The notes under the pieces: generated by a model
Told to the model about the DNA's origin: nothing
The model's input: the letters and a program-made list of their open reading frames with translations, nothing else
The model's database searches: none
Shown: positions 1 to 6,849 of the stretch, one piece after another
Numbering within the stretch: position 1 is the first letter of the stretch
Layout: each line of letters opens with the position of its first letter
IMG/VR virus record: IMGVR_UViG_3300011114_000659
Coordinates: 1 to 21,720 of that record
DNA length: 21,720 nt
Source: a virus
Direction: 5' to 3' (one strand)
Translations under genes and position numbers: made by a program

Positions 1-436
1 TTCCGGCAACAACACCCCCCGGCGAACCTCTATTGGGAGATTGCCAGTCCGATCCGTAAGCCGCGTTTAATTGATCTGCCGCCTGTTTTATTGAAGCTGT
101 CCAATCGTAATTTGGATTGACTTTGGTTAGTTCGCTGATGGCATTCTCTGCCTGAGCACCCAGCGCATACTCGGCAGCTTTTTGCCACGACCCGTCCGAA
201 TAGGCTTGATGAGCACGAGAAACGTCTAGCAAACCCTCTTCGCCAATCGCAGACCACGGAGCGCGGCGGGTTCCGGGGGGCGGTGACTGCGTTGTTGAGC
301 CAACATGTTGTCCTGCGGCGTTGAAAATGTAGTAACGAGTGGTGCCATCTTCACCCTCCCCTCCTGAGACGTATGTGGCATTAGGCGGGTCTTCTGCAAG
401 TGTTAGACTGTCGCCGTCGTAGGTGTAGTAAGACAT
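1..436 (-). CDS. Partial phage structural protein, N-terminal 145 residues, runs off left edge
   Basis: The reading frame opens with ATG at 434-436 (MSYYTYDGDSLTLAED) and stays open to base 1, so only the N-terminus is present. AGGAG lies 9 nt upstream and overlaps the stop of the gp10-like gene, so it belongs to the same leftward operon. The visible part is hydrophilic, rich in Tyr, Ala, Gln and Asp, and has no signal peptide or membrane segment. Residues from about 80 look helical (a Ser-Trp-Gln-Lys-Ala-Ala-Glu-Tyr-Ala stretch). A gene placed directly after a gp10-like plug protein is often a tail needle, ejection or internal virion protein, but I do not recognise this family. GC is about 50% over 1-120 (hand count), higher than the roughly 40% of the gene next to it. 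Confidence 0.8.
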   Translation of the reverse strand, partial: MSYYTYDGDSLTLAEDPPNATYVSGGEGEDGTTRYYIFNAAGQHVGSTTQSPPPGTRRAPWSAIGEEGLLDVSRAHQAYSDGSWQKAAEYALGAQAENAISELTKVNPNYDWTASIKQAADQLNAAYGSDWQSPNRGSPGGVVAG

Positions 437-448
437 TGTGTATTTCTC

Positions 449-2113
449 CTATTGTCCTATTTGTGGATCACGTTCTTGTTCCCCACCTTCAATGTCTACT
501 TCAAAAGCAGCAAGTCTGTGTGGGACTGTGGGAATAACCAAGAACATCCAAGCTCTCCGCCTAGCTTGTCCTAGCTGGTATAATATACCTCTAGTGTTAC
601 TTAGACTTACAGTTCTACCTGTAGACCAAGTTGTAAAGTCATCATCCGAGTGGTATACAGTCATTGTGCCTGCAGCTTTGTCACCAACTACTTCACCACT
701 TTTATAGAATTTACGTTTCATGGTACCAGAGTCCATGTTATTAGTAACAACACGCCAGTAAATAGAGTTAACATCATCTACCCCAACGCTGGTGCTGATA
801 GCATATAAGTTGCCATTAGTAGGATGCAACCCCCAAATAGCACTATTAAATTCAGCACAAGACCAGATTTGATAGTAGTGTTCAGCCGCAGAATAGTACG
901 AAGTCCACTGGTACCATTCCTTTTCATCTATGTCGTATACAAAGGTTAAGTCTAACGCGGTAAGAGACATCACGTAAAACGTATGTCCTGCAATCTTAAA
1001 TACGTGGGCTTGTATAGAACTGGTGGTATCAGCGTTAAGGTACTTGTCTATATACCTAGTGGAGATCTTAAGGGGAGATACCCCTGCTCCAAAGTTATAC
1101 ACCCCTTTACCGTGAGTTTTAGCTTTACCTACAAAGATAACATCTTGCTCAAGCTGTTTAATGCTGTCCCCACTAGCACATCCTATTTCATTTTTGTAGC
1201 TGTCTTGTCTGAGAAAGGGGCTGCCCGGAGATACAGCAGCATTATAAAAAAACTCAGTACCCCACTCTCCAAATACGCAAATATAGTTAAAATGTTTAAC
1301 TATCCCGACTATTAAATCCGGATCAGCTTGTGCTGCTGTGTAGTTAATTGGATTCCAGAACTGGGGGTTTGATGACGTATCTGTGTCACTATTATAGATC
1401 AATCCGGCTTTGGTGGCTACTACAGTGTAGCCATCTAGATACACAGCACCCGCTGCAAGAGCTTGTGCCCCTGACGGAAAGCCTTTAAGGGTTACAGAAG
1501 CTGTAGCATTAACCCCCGGCCCACCATCTGTAATAGTACAAGTAGGAGCAGAGACATATCCAGAACCATAGTTAGTTATAGTAACAGACTGGATAACTCC
1601 ACCCACCTGTACAGGAGTTCCTGTGGCAGTAGTCCCAGAAGGGGGAGCACTAAAGGTTGCTATGGGGGAGGTGTACCCACTACCACCTGTTGATATTGTG
1701 ACAGAATAGAGTGAAGTGTTATCTACCTTAGCAAACGCTCCAGCAGCAGAGAGAGTATAGCCGTTAGTGCCATTGTGGAGGAATAGGTAGGTATGGTCAG
1801 CACTTTCCACCCAGTAAACGTTCTGTACGGTACCTACAAGCGATCCTACAGTGGTGGATACACCCCCGGTAGTCACTTTGTACAAAACGTTGCTAACGAC
1901 CACGTAGAGGTTCCCAGACCACTCATAAGAACCTTGGGCTGTACCAGCAGCTAGAGTACCTGTAATAGTCTGTTTAACCATCCCCGGTCTAAGGACACAC
2001 TCTTGGTGTCCTTCCCGCTTCTCAAAGTATCCATTAACTGTCTTAGCATCCTTGGTGGTTGATGCTGATCTAGACTGGATAGGTTGAGTAAACGGGATAC
2101 GGACATTAGGCAT
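449..2113 (-). CDS. P22 gp10-like packaged-DNA stabilisation (tail hub) protein
   Basis: 554 residues. The N-terminus (MPNVRIPFTQPIQSRSASTT, then KDAKTVNGYFEK) follows the pattern of the P22 gp10 family (R-P-T-Q-S-R, K-D-K-VN-Y-EK). In P22, gp10 binds below gp4 on the portal ring, closes the channel so packaged DNA does not leak, and forms part of the tail hub. The rest is beta-rich, as expected. Residues about 137-209 hold two GSGY repeats (G144-Y147 and G183-Y186) with spaced A-P and T-I-T motifs. They look like an inserted beta-repeat domain not needed by the core fold. The gene starts 2 nt after the adaptor gene's stop with no clear ribosome site, so translation is probably coupled. Family assignment is by remembered pattern, not alignment. 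Confidence 0.82.
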   Translation of the reverse strand: MPNVRIPFTQPIQSRSASTTKDAKTVNGYFEKREGHQECVLRPGMVKQTITGTLAAGTAQGSYEWSGNLYVVVSNVLYKVTTGGVSTTVGSLVGTVQNVYWVESADHTYLFLHNGTNGYTLSAAGAFAKVDNTSLYSVTISTGGSGYTSPIATFSAPPSGTTATGTPVQVGGVIQSVTITNYGSGYVSAPTCTITDGGPGVNATASVTLKGFPSGAQALAAGAVYLDGYTVVATKAGLIYNSDTDTSSNPQFWNPINYTAAQADPDLIVGIVKHFNYICVFGEWGTEFFYNAAVSPGSPFLRQDSYKNEIGCASGDSIKQLEQDVIFVGKAKTHGKGVYNFGAGVSPLKISTRYIDKYLNADTTSSIQAHVFKIAGHTFYVMSLTALDLTFVYDIDEKEWYQWTSYYSAAEHYYQIWSCAEFNSAIWGLHPTNGNLYAISTSVGVDDVNSIYWRVVTNNMDSGTMKRKFYKSGEVVGDKAAGTMTVYHSDDDFTTWSTGRTVSLSNTRGILYQLGQARRRAWMFLVIPTVPHRLAAFEVDIEGGEQERDPQIGQ

Positions 2114-2115
2114 GG

Positions 2116-2853
2116 TTATTGCCCAAATCTAGTAAAGCTTCGTACATCCGGAGTAAAGAAAGTACTTTCATTTTCAATGTCCCAATCAACCAATTGAGTG
2201 CGGTACTTCTCAGCCCTCATCATAACTTCTTGGCGATGGTTTACAGGCAACCCAAACTCAATGGCAATCTGATCTGCTAGGCCCCAAACTAGTGCATTCA
2301 TCCACTCGTTAGGAAAGTTGGGTACATCCGAGGAAGAAGAGATGTCACTAATAGGTTGCTGTACAGTTAGGATTAGTTGGTAGTTAGTAGCTGTAGAGGT
2401 GTCTGGAGTAAGGAACACTTTAAGGGTGCTAGTGCTTACTCCCGGATTAAGATAGACTGAGTTAGTAGTACCCGTGGAGAACTTAGACCCAAGCATAGAG
2501 TATTCCTGCTTACTAATAATCTGCATCGGGATATCAATGTAGGGCGTAACTGAGATGTTCCTAAGAACAGCATAAATCAGCCGAAGGGGTTTATCAGTAG
2601 TCAAGTCACATCCAGAACTACCTATAGTATAACTAGTCTGAGCAGCCACAAGAGGAAGGGTGATGTCAGCAACTGTCCACAACTTGATGCCTTCAGTCAT
2701 CCATTGCTTAACCATCAGGTTTAAGGATTGAGCAGCATTGGTAACAAGGTTAGCATCTATGGTTGAAGAAGTATCTCCCGGCTCAACAACACCCAGCTTC
2801 CGCAGTGCGGAAACAATAATCTGATCTCTGGTAATGGTGTAGGTAGTAGTCAT
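2116..2853 (-). CDS. P22 gp4-like head-to-tail adaptor / head completion protein
   Basis: 245 residues. The N-terminus has the pattern of gp4-type adaptors: T-R-D-Q-I-I-V-S-A-L-R-K-L-G-V, then A-A-Q-S-L-N-L-M-V-K-Q-W and G-I-K-L-W. A conserved-looking FPNEWMNALVWGLADQIAIE segment sits near residues 181-200. In the P22 family this protein binds the portal after packaging and provides the site for the gp10 plug. The neighbouring gp10-like gene immediately downstream supports the call. P22 gp4 also has muramidase activity; I see no motif that would prove that here. The start ATG overlaps the previous stop by one base (TAATG), a typical coupled junction. A more distant T7 gp11-like adaptor is the main alternative. 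Confidence 0.8.
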   Translation of the reverse strand: MTTTYTITRDQIIVSALRKLGVVEPGDTSSTIDANLVTNAAQSLNLMVKQWMTEGIKLWTVADITLPLVAAQTSYTIGSSGCDLTTDKPLRLIYAVLRNISVTPYIDIPMQIISKQEYSMLGSKFSTGTTNSVYLNPGVSTSTLKVFLTPDTSTATNYQLILTVQQPISDISSSSDVPNFPNEWMNALVWGLADQIAIEFGLPVNHRQEVMMRAEKYRTQLVDWDIENESTFFTPDVRSFTRFGQ

Positions 2854-3128
2854 TAATGTGTTCCCAGTATGTGCTTAAGCCAAGTTACAACGTCTGTCCA
2901 AAGTACAAGAGCAGCAAATCCAAGTACAGCAATTACTCCATGTGAGGTAACATCTGTCTTAACCTTTGTCCACATCTCAGCTCTGTTTTTCTTTTGGAGC
3001 AACAGGGCTTCTACATACTGGTGAGCATCAGACCTCAAGTGGGTTTCAAAGGCTTCCATAATAACTTCTTTGACATCCTCTTTTTTTAAGGGAGAATGTC
3101 TCCGCTCTCCAGCTTCTGGAGTTGTCAC
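2853..3128 (-). CDS. Small phage protein with one C-terminal membrane helix
   Basis: 91 residues starting at GTG, whose G is shared with the TAG stop of the preceding gene (TAGTG). The first 60 residues are charged and helical (K-K-E-D-V-K-E-V-I-M-E-A-F-E-T-H, then K-K-N-R-A-E-M-W). Residues about 65-85 form one hydrophobic helix (GVIAVLGFAALVLWTDVVTW), followed by a short tail. Small proteins of this shape are common beside phage tail genes and are often annotated as holin-like or hypothetical. The next gene upstream encodes another small membrane protein, so the pair may act at the inner membrane, perhaps in lysis; that is inference. There is no lipobox and no spanin-type signal. No endolysin is visible in the window to support a lysis cassette. 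Confidence 0.72.
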   Translation of the reverse strand: MTTPEAGERRHSPLKKEDVKEVIMEAFETHLRSDAHQYVEALLLQKKNRAEMWTKVKTDVTSHGVIAVLGFAALVLWTDVVTWLKHILGTH

Positions 3129-3310
3129 TATTTATCCGAGATTGGCTGAGTGGTCATAAAACGCAACACGACGATTGCAACCGCAATGGCCCCGCCGATT
3201 GCCGCTTGAATTGCGGGTTGCACGGGAATCTGGAAAAGGAACCCCTGCGCTACGCTGAGAAGCGCGACGATGATGCCGAGCCAGACTGTTTTGGATTTGA
3301 GGATGTTCAT
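3128..3310 (-). CDS. Small two-helix membrane protein, holin-like
   Basis: 60 residues with two hydrophobic segments: about 9-27 (VWLGIIVALLSVAQGFLF) and about 34-51 (AAIGGAIAVAIVVLRF). They are joined by a short Pro-containing loop and followed by a polar tail (TTQPISDK). The size and two-helix hairpin fit small phage holins or other inner-membrane proteins of unknown role; similar N-K-S-K-T-V-W proteins occur in many tailed phages. AAGGA lies 10 nt before the ATG and directly follows the stop of the 52-aa gene. GC content is high here, continuous with the fibre gene and unlike the genes to the left, so this gene may have arrived with the fibre. Holin function is not shown by sequence alone. 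Confidence 0.72.
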   Translation of the reverse strand: MNILKSKTVWLGIIVALLSVAQGFLFQIPVQPAIQAAIGGAIAVAIVVLRFMTTQPISDK

Positions 3311-3322
3311 CAGTGCGCGTCC

Positions 3323-3481
3323 TTACTCTTCTTTTACTTCGGCTTTAACCAGTTCATCAATCCTACGCCCAGCCGCAGCCAGCAGCGCACGGAGATGCAC
3401 GACCTCATTCAACGCGGTGTCCCGCTGCATCTGCACAGCTTGCACAATGTCCTGCGGCTCGGTTTTCAGTTCTTCGCTCAC
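3323..3481 (-). CDS. Small coiled-coil protein, 52 aa, GTG start
   Basis: A short frame that is easy to miss because it begins with GTG (3479-3481). It reads MSEELKTEPQDIVQAVQMQR and ends with DELVKAEVKEE. AAGGA is placed 6 nt before the GTG and begins inside the stop codon of the fibre gene, and the next gene's ribosome site follows this gene's own stop, so the frame exactly fills a gap in a packed operon. The product is charged, wholly alpha-helical by composition, and has heptad-like hydrophobic spacing from about residue 10 to 46. It has no membrane segment. Function is unknown; adjacent membrane-protein genes suggest it may work with them. Good ribosome site, operon fit and codon use like its neighbours support a real gene. 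Confidence 0.7.
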   Translation of the reverse strand: MSEELKTEPQDIVQAVQMQRDTALNEVVHLRALLAAAGRRIDELVKAEVKEE

Positions 3482-3489
3482 GGTAGTCC

Positions 3490-4965
3490 TTACGGGTGGG
3501 AGGATTTGTATGCTTCAAAGTCGGCTTGCAAAGCGGCGAGGCGACCTTCATGCACCTTCAAGGCTTCGATTGCTACGGCGAGAACCGAGCGGTCGTAGTA
3601 TCCCCACGGGCGCGTGGTGCGGCTGACTTCGTTCCCGTCTGCATCCAGATTTACTTGATCTTCTGGATCGGGTGCAGCTTCAGGGCCGATTGCCTTACGC
3701 ACGTTCTGTGCATAGAAACCAAGCTGTCTGCCATCACCCATATTGGCTTCTGGCTTGCCGAAATAATAGCCCGGCTCCAACGCCATAATCATCGGGATCG
3801 GGTCTGCAATAACTCCGTCCTTGATCTTCAACCGTTCGTCTGAAACTGAACTGATAACCCCTGCGGCGCTAAAAGTGGCTGTGCCTACGCCATACGCGCC
3901 CATGGTTACTATTCCCGCCGTGGTTATGGTGAAATCTTCAGATGCTCCCGGCCTGCCAATTGCAAATTTGTCGCTAGCTGACGAACCATAGCGATACATT
4001 GCCCATGAGTTAGCGCCGCCACTTCTGTTTAGATAAATAGCACACGTTGCGTCTGTGGAGCGCGATATAGTTAGGCCAGCTTCAACGGTGCTCGTCACGC
4101 CGAGGGTTCCGGGGATGGTGACTGCGCCTGCTGAACTGATGCCCAGCGTATTCACGCCGTTGTTTACAAATTGGTGCGAGGTTGCTCCGGATGCATCGTA
4201 AGTTACTCCCGCACCGTTTCCGTAGAGCCGATGGTTCAACGGGCCAGTACCCTGCAAGTACAGCATCGCCCCGTTCGCGCCGGTTGCAATCGTGATCTCG
4301 TTGTAGCCGTTGCCAAAGCCAACAGCCGCGCCACCCACGCCGAGGGTTCCGCCCACAAGCGTATTTCCAGTCGCTTCCGCTACAGAAAACTGCGAAGCAG
4401 ACATTGCTGCATTTAGCACCCGGAACGAACGCCCGGTTGTAGGAACTAAGTCAAGTCCGCCCCCGTTTTGCGCTATCTTGCCTTCGGCACCGAACGTAGT
4501 AGTCCCAGCGGAAACAGTAAGTCCAGCACTGGCGGTTATAAGCCCACTCGCATTGATCGCCGCCATCGTGCTGGTGCCGGTCACACCCAGCGTAGTCCCC
4601 ACCGTAGCCGCACCTGCCATTGCTACGAGACCGCTGGCGTTGATTGCTGCTGCGGTCAAAGTGCCGGTGGTCGTTGGGGAGGCGGACATCATCACGCTGC
4701 CTGTACCCGTCATCGCGTTGCTCACCAGCCCTTTGGATGCGTCCGAGAACACGGGCAGGGAGGCAGTCAGGCTAGATAGAATTGGCTTGGCTGTTAGGGT
4801 GGCAACGCCTGTCAATACCGAAGTTCCCGGTACAGTCAAGTTGCCTGTGTAGTTAGTACCATCTCCAAATCGAACATACGTTACTGTGTCAGCGTCATTA
4901 AGCCAAGCCGCCACAATACGGTTGGCTGTTACTGTTGATCCGTCTACAAATACTGTGTGTGCCAT
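3490..4965 (-). CDS. Tail fibre/spike with C-terminal S74 intramolecular chaperone (self-cleaving)
   Basis: 491 residues. Residues 1-45 (MAHTVFVDGSTVTANRIVAA, W-L-N-D-A-D-T-V) resemble the N-terminal anchor that attaches fibres to podovirus tails. Residues about 45-370 are low-complexity beta material rich in Gly, Ala, Thr and Ser, with repeated T-L-G-V-x-G/T-T and A-A-I-N-A-S-G-L motifs typical of trimeric fibre shafts. From residue 375 comes a peptidase S74 / endosialidase chaperone domain: SDERLK (375-380) with the Ser and Lys of the self-cleavage site, L-E-P-x-Y-Y-F, L-G-F-Y-A-Q-N-V, and a final helix (VLAVAIEALKVHEGRLAALQ). In this family the domain drives trimerisation and is then cut off. 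It is probably the receptor-binding protein. GC rises from about 45% in the anchor to about 65% in the shaft (hand counts). Confidence 0.86.
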   Translation of the reverse strand: MAHTVFVDGSTVTANRIVAAWLNDADTVTYVRFGDGTNYTGNLTVPGTSVLTGVATLTAKPILSSLTASLPVFSDASKGLVSNAMTGTGSVMMSASPTTTGTLTAAAINASGLVAMAGAATVGTTLGVTGTSTMAAINASGLITASAGLTVSAGTTTFGAEGKIAQNGGGLDLVPTTGRSFRVLNAAMSASQFSVAEATGNTLVGGTLGVGGAAVGFGNGYNEITIATGANGAMLYLQGTGPLNHRLYGNGAGVTYDASGATSHQFVNNGVNTLGISSAGAVTIPGTLGVTSTVEAGLTISRSTDATCAIYLNRSGGANSWAMYRYGSSASDKFAIGRPGASEDFTITTAGIVTMGAYGVGTATFSAAGVISSVSDERLKIKDGVIADPIPMIMALEPGYYFGKPEANMGDGRQLGFYAQNVRKAIGPEAAPDPEDQVNLDADGNEVSRTTRPWGYYDRSVLAVAIEALKVHEGRLAALQADFEAYKSSHP

Positions 4966-4979
4966 AGTAGAGTCCTAAG

Positions 4980-5312
4980 TTAAGGAGTAAATGTGCCGGA
5001 AGGAACAGACTCCGGAAAAAATGCACCGGGAATAGCACAGCCGGGAGAAGCGTACCCCGGAATACTAGATGTAGTTTCTGGAGTACACGCAGTAAGTATG
5101 AAGTCGTCAGTAGGCCATGGCCTTGACCAAGGTACTGTCATCTTATCTACTGAGGCTCTTACAAAGTCTTGTGGTTGTCTGGGTTCCCAGTCGTAGGCAC
5201 AAACCATGAGGTTGTCCCACCTCTTAGTCAACTCTGAAGATAGGAAAATAGTGCCACATACATCGCACAAGACTTTCCACTTACCACTTCTGTACCCTCT
5301 TGCCCTAGACAT
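4980..5312 (-). CDS. Small phage structural-operon protein with CxxC motif
   Basis: 110 residues. The N-terminal half is basic with C-D-V-C-G near residues 16-20 and a second region L-M-V-C-A-Y-D-W-E-P-R-Q-P-Q-D-F-V-R around residues 35-52. This is a pattern I have seen repeatedly in small proteins encoded beside phage tail genes. The Cys pair may bind metal, but a full four-ligand zinc site is not clear: Cys16, Cys19 and the Cys near 38 are available, with no obvious fourth. The C-terminal half is Pro/Gly/Ser rich and contains two more Cys. It lies 15 nt upstream of the fibre gene, suggesting a role at the tail. Function unknown; existence is well supported by operon position and codon use. 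Confidence 0.75.
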   Translation of the reverse strand: MSRARGYRSGKWKVLCDVCGTIFLSSELTKRWDNLMVCAYDWEPRQPQDFVRASVDKMTVPWSRPWPTDDFILTACTPETTSSIPGYASPGCAIPGAFFPESVPSGTFTP

Positions 5313-5346
5313 AATTACGTATTTCTATAAAGTTTAACAAGTTCCA

Positions 5347-5730
5347 TTAGATTTTGACCAGCTTGAGAACAATAGAAAAAGTCACTGTGCCAGAAGAATA
5401 CCCGTTAGTGAGTAATTGGATTTTTCCAGTAACTCCTGCTCCACCGTTACTTTGTAGTCCCCCAAACTTAGTAAATTTCATACGTCCTGCGTTAGTCAAT
5501 GCCAGCATATCTACATCAGTAGAAGCATCCCACACTAGCCTAACAGCAAGGGGGGTACCTACTGAGTATTCAACAGCATCTACTCTGAATGTAGTTGGGA
5601 CGGGCGTGAAAGAAGCGGGATCGACCACTGTAGTTGTAGACACATTACTTGTGTCTAAAATTCCAGTGATCTTTACCACGGCATTTCTTTCTCCATCCAC
5701 TAGTATTTGAGTACTAAGTATATTAGCCAT
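5347..5730 (-). CDS. Beta-rich phage virion-associated protein
   Basis: 127 residues, with a good ribosome site (AGGAG, 7 nt before ATG). The order of motifs, E-R-N-A-V-V-K-I-T-G-I-L-D-T-S-N, V-V-D-P-A-S-F, V-E-Y-S-V, L-V-W-D-A-S-T and GGLQSNGGAGVTGKIQLLTN, matches a family of small beta-sandwich proteins found in many podovirus and siphovirus tail modules. I recognise it by pattern only. Its role is not established; position between two other virion genes suggests a virion or tail-associated protein. No signal peptide, membrane segment or cysteine is present. The C-terminus ends in a beta strand (VTFSIVLKLVKI). Confidence 0.75.
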   Translation of the reverse strand: MANILSTQILVDGERNAVVKITGILDTSNVSTTTVVDPASFTPVPTTFRVDAVEYSVGTPLAVRLVWDASTDVDMLALTNAGRMKFTKFGGLQSNGGAGVTGKIQLLTNGYSSGTVTFSIVLKLVKI

Positions 5731-5744
5731 TGTCGACTCCTATA

Positions 5745-6449
5745 TTAGTAAGAACGATCTTGAGAAGCCATTTCAAAGTCTACAATAAGATCACTCGTTG
5801 TTGGAGCAGTAGCAGCAGATTTAAATCCAAATCCCATTCCCAGATTAGTGGCAGTCGGAAGGTTGGTTACTACGGTTTGTGAATAAACCTTAGCGTCATT
5901 TACAAATACATCTACTGCGTCTTTACCATTGTAGTAAAAACCAAGACGAATAAAAGTACCATCAACCAAAGTAGCCACAGCAGATTGAGTAGTAGATGTA
6001 GACGATTTACGAACTATAAAGTCAATCGTAGAAGCACCAGCAGCTTTATTAAAATACATACCACCCGTAGGAGTTAGGGCACTGTTAGCAGTTGTAAGTC
6101 CTAATTGGATTTGATCGTTAGCAGCCGTAGTAACTTTAAAGCCTGTGTAAAACCAAACTTGTTGAGTTGAGGCAAAGTTAAAATTAAGTGGGTTAGCAAT
6201 GATTGCAGCAATGTCATTAGTAACACTAGACGCACCACCAACAAGAGAAACCAAGCCACCGGCACCAGCAACAAGACCTATAGTAGCATGTGAAGTAGTA
6301 TTAGTAACTGTCCAATCATTCGCTACGTATTGTTGAAAGTCTTCAAAGTCTAGACCAGAAGCAGTGGGATCAGGAGAACCAAACATACCTAAAGTTTGAT
6401 TAACTTTTTGAGTAGATACACCTGAAGTAAAGCGAGTTGGGGTTGTCAT
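5745..6449 (-). CDS. Lectin-like beta-sandwich phage structural protein
   Basis: 234 residues with AAGGAG 8 nt before ATG. The N-terminus (MTTPTRFTSGVSTQ) is a common opening for phage surface or head proteins. After about residue 35 the sequence alternates strands and turns in a way that suits a concanavalin/laminin-G-type sandwich: W-F-Y-T-G-F-K-V, Q-I-Q-L-G-L, D-F-I-V-R-K-S-S, F-I-R-L-G-F-Y-Y-N-G-K-D-A-V-D-V-F-V-N-D, then a closing V-D-F-E-M-A. Such domains often decorate capsids or bind glycans; this is inference from strand pattern. It is the first gene after the terminator that ends the capsid transcript, so it opens the tail/accessory block. There are no cysteines, and codon use is AT-leaning like the capsid genes. 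Confidence 0.72.
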   Translation of the reverse strand: MTTPTRFTSGVSTQKVNQTLGMFGSPDPTASGLDFEDFQQYVANDWTVTNTTSHATIGLVAGAGGLVSLVGGASSVTNDIAAIIANPLNFNFASTQQVWFYTGFKVTTAANDQIQLGLTTANSALTPTGGMYFNKAAGASTIDFIVRKSSTSTTQSAVATLVDGTFIRLGFYYNGKDAVDVFVNDAKVYSQTVVTNLPTATNLGMGFGFKSAATAPTTSDLIVDFEMASQDRSY

Positions 6450-6473
6450 TGTAAAGCTCCTTAGTTACGTTCT

Positions 6474-6503
6474 ATTAAAAAGAACGCTGTATTACTACAG
6501 CGT
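6474..6503 (-). terminator. Rho-independent terminator after the capsid genes
   Basis: Read leftward, ACGCTGTA-GTAA-TACAGCGT (arms 6496-6503 and 6484-6491) forms a perfect 8-bp stem with a 4-nt loop, followed by TTCTTTTTA. The element lies between the 87-aa gene and the next virion gene. It would set a lower transcript level for the downstream tail genes than for the major capsid protein. Confidence 0.82.
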
Positions 6504-6519
6504 AACTTAGAATTAATTA

Positions 6520-6783
6520 TTACTTGGTACTAGATTTTTTAACGACTGTGGGCTTAGGTGGCTTTTCTTTGTAGAATTCAATGCGCTCAACCCACTCATC
6601 TCCACCAGCACCAAACTTTGCAGTATGCCTATCAAGAGAAGCTTCACGTGCCGCTTGTGCAGATGCAGCTTCTTCTTTTTTAGAGGGGGTTTTGCCCTCA
6701 GGCAAATCAAAGAACTGCCTCATGTTAGGAAGCTTTCCCACTGGGGGACGCTTTCCTTTTGCTGCTTGAATTTCAAAGCCCAT
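6520..6783 (-). CDS. Small charged protein following the major capsid gene
   Basis: 87 residues, hydrophilic, with a basic N-terminus (MGFEIQAAKGKRPPVGKLPN), a Lys/Glu/Ala-rich helical middle and a Lys-Pro-rich tail ending KKSSTK. AAGGAG stands 8 nt before the ATG. It is the last gene before the terminator at 6474-6503, so it should be made at a level similar to the capsid protein. Small charged proteins in this position are sometimes capsid-associated or head-tail joining factors; I do not recognise a specific family. No cysteine, membrane segment or signal peptide. Confidence 0.68.
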   Translation of the reverse strand: MGFEIQAAKGKRPPVGKLPNMRQFFDLPEGKTPSKKEEAASAQAAREASLDRHTAKFGAGGDEWVERIEFYKEKPPKPTVVKKSSTK

Positions 6784-6807
6784 GTAAGGACTCCTTAAAG
6801 AATTAGT

Positions 6808-6832
6808 GGGAGGGACGTTTTAAGCCCCTCCC
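6808..6832 (-). other. GC hairpin between capsid gene and the next gene
   Basis: GGGAGGG (leftward reading) pairs with CCCTCCC across an 11-nt loop. It has no clean T-run after it, so it is not a standard terminator. It may partly attenuate transcription or protect the 3' end of the capsid message. Confidence 0.45.
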
Positions 6833-6849
6833 GGTACAACAAGTAAAGC

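Noticed and set aside
2853-3310. Spanin pair (Rz/Rz1)
   Set aside because: Neither product has a lipobox or the long periplasmic coiled coil; one has two helices and the other a C-terminal helix, so only holin-like is tenable.
4310-4852. Rightward 180-codon frame opposite the fibre shaft
   Set aside because: Low-complexity Pro/Ala/Val product that is the complement of the repetitive GC-rich shaft; no ribosome site.
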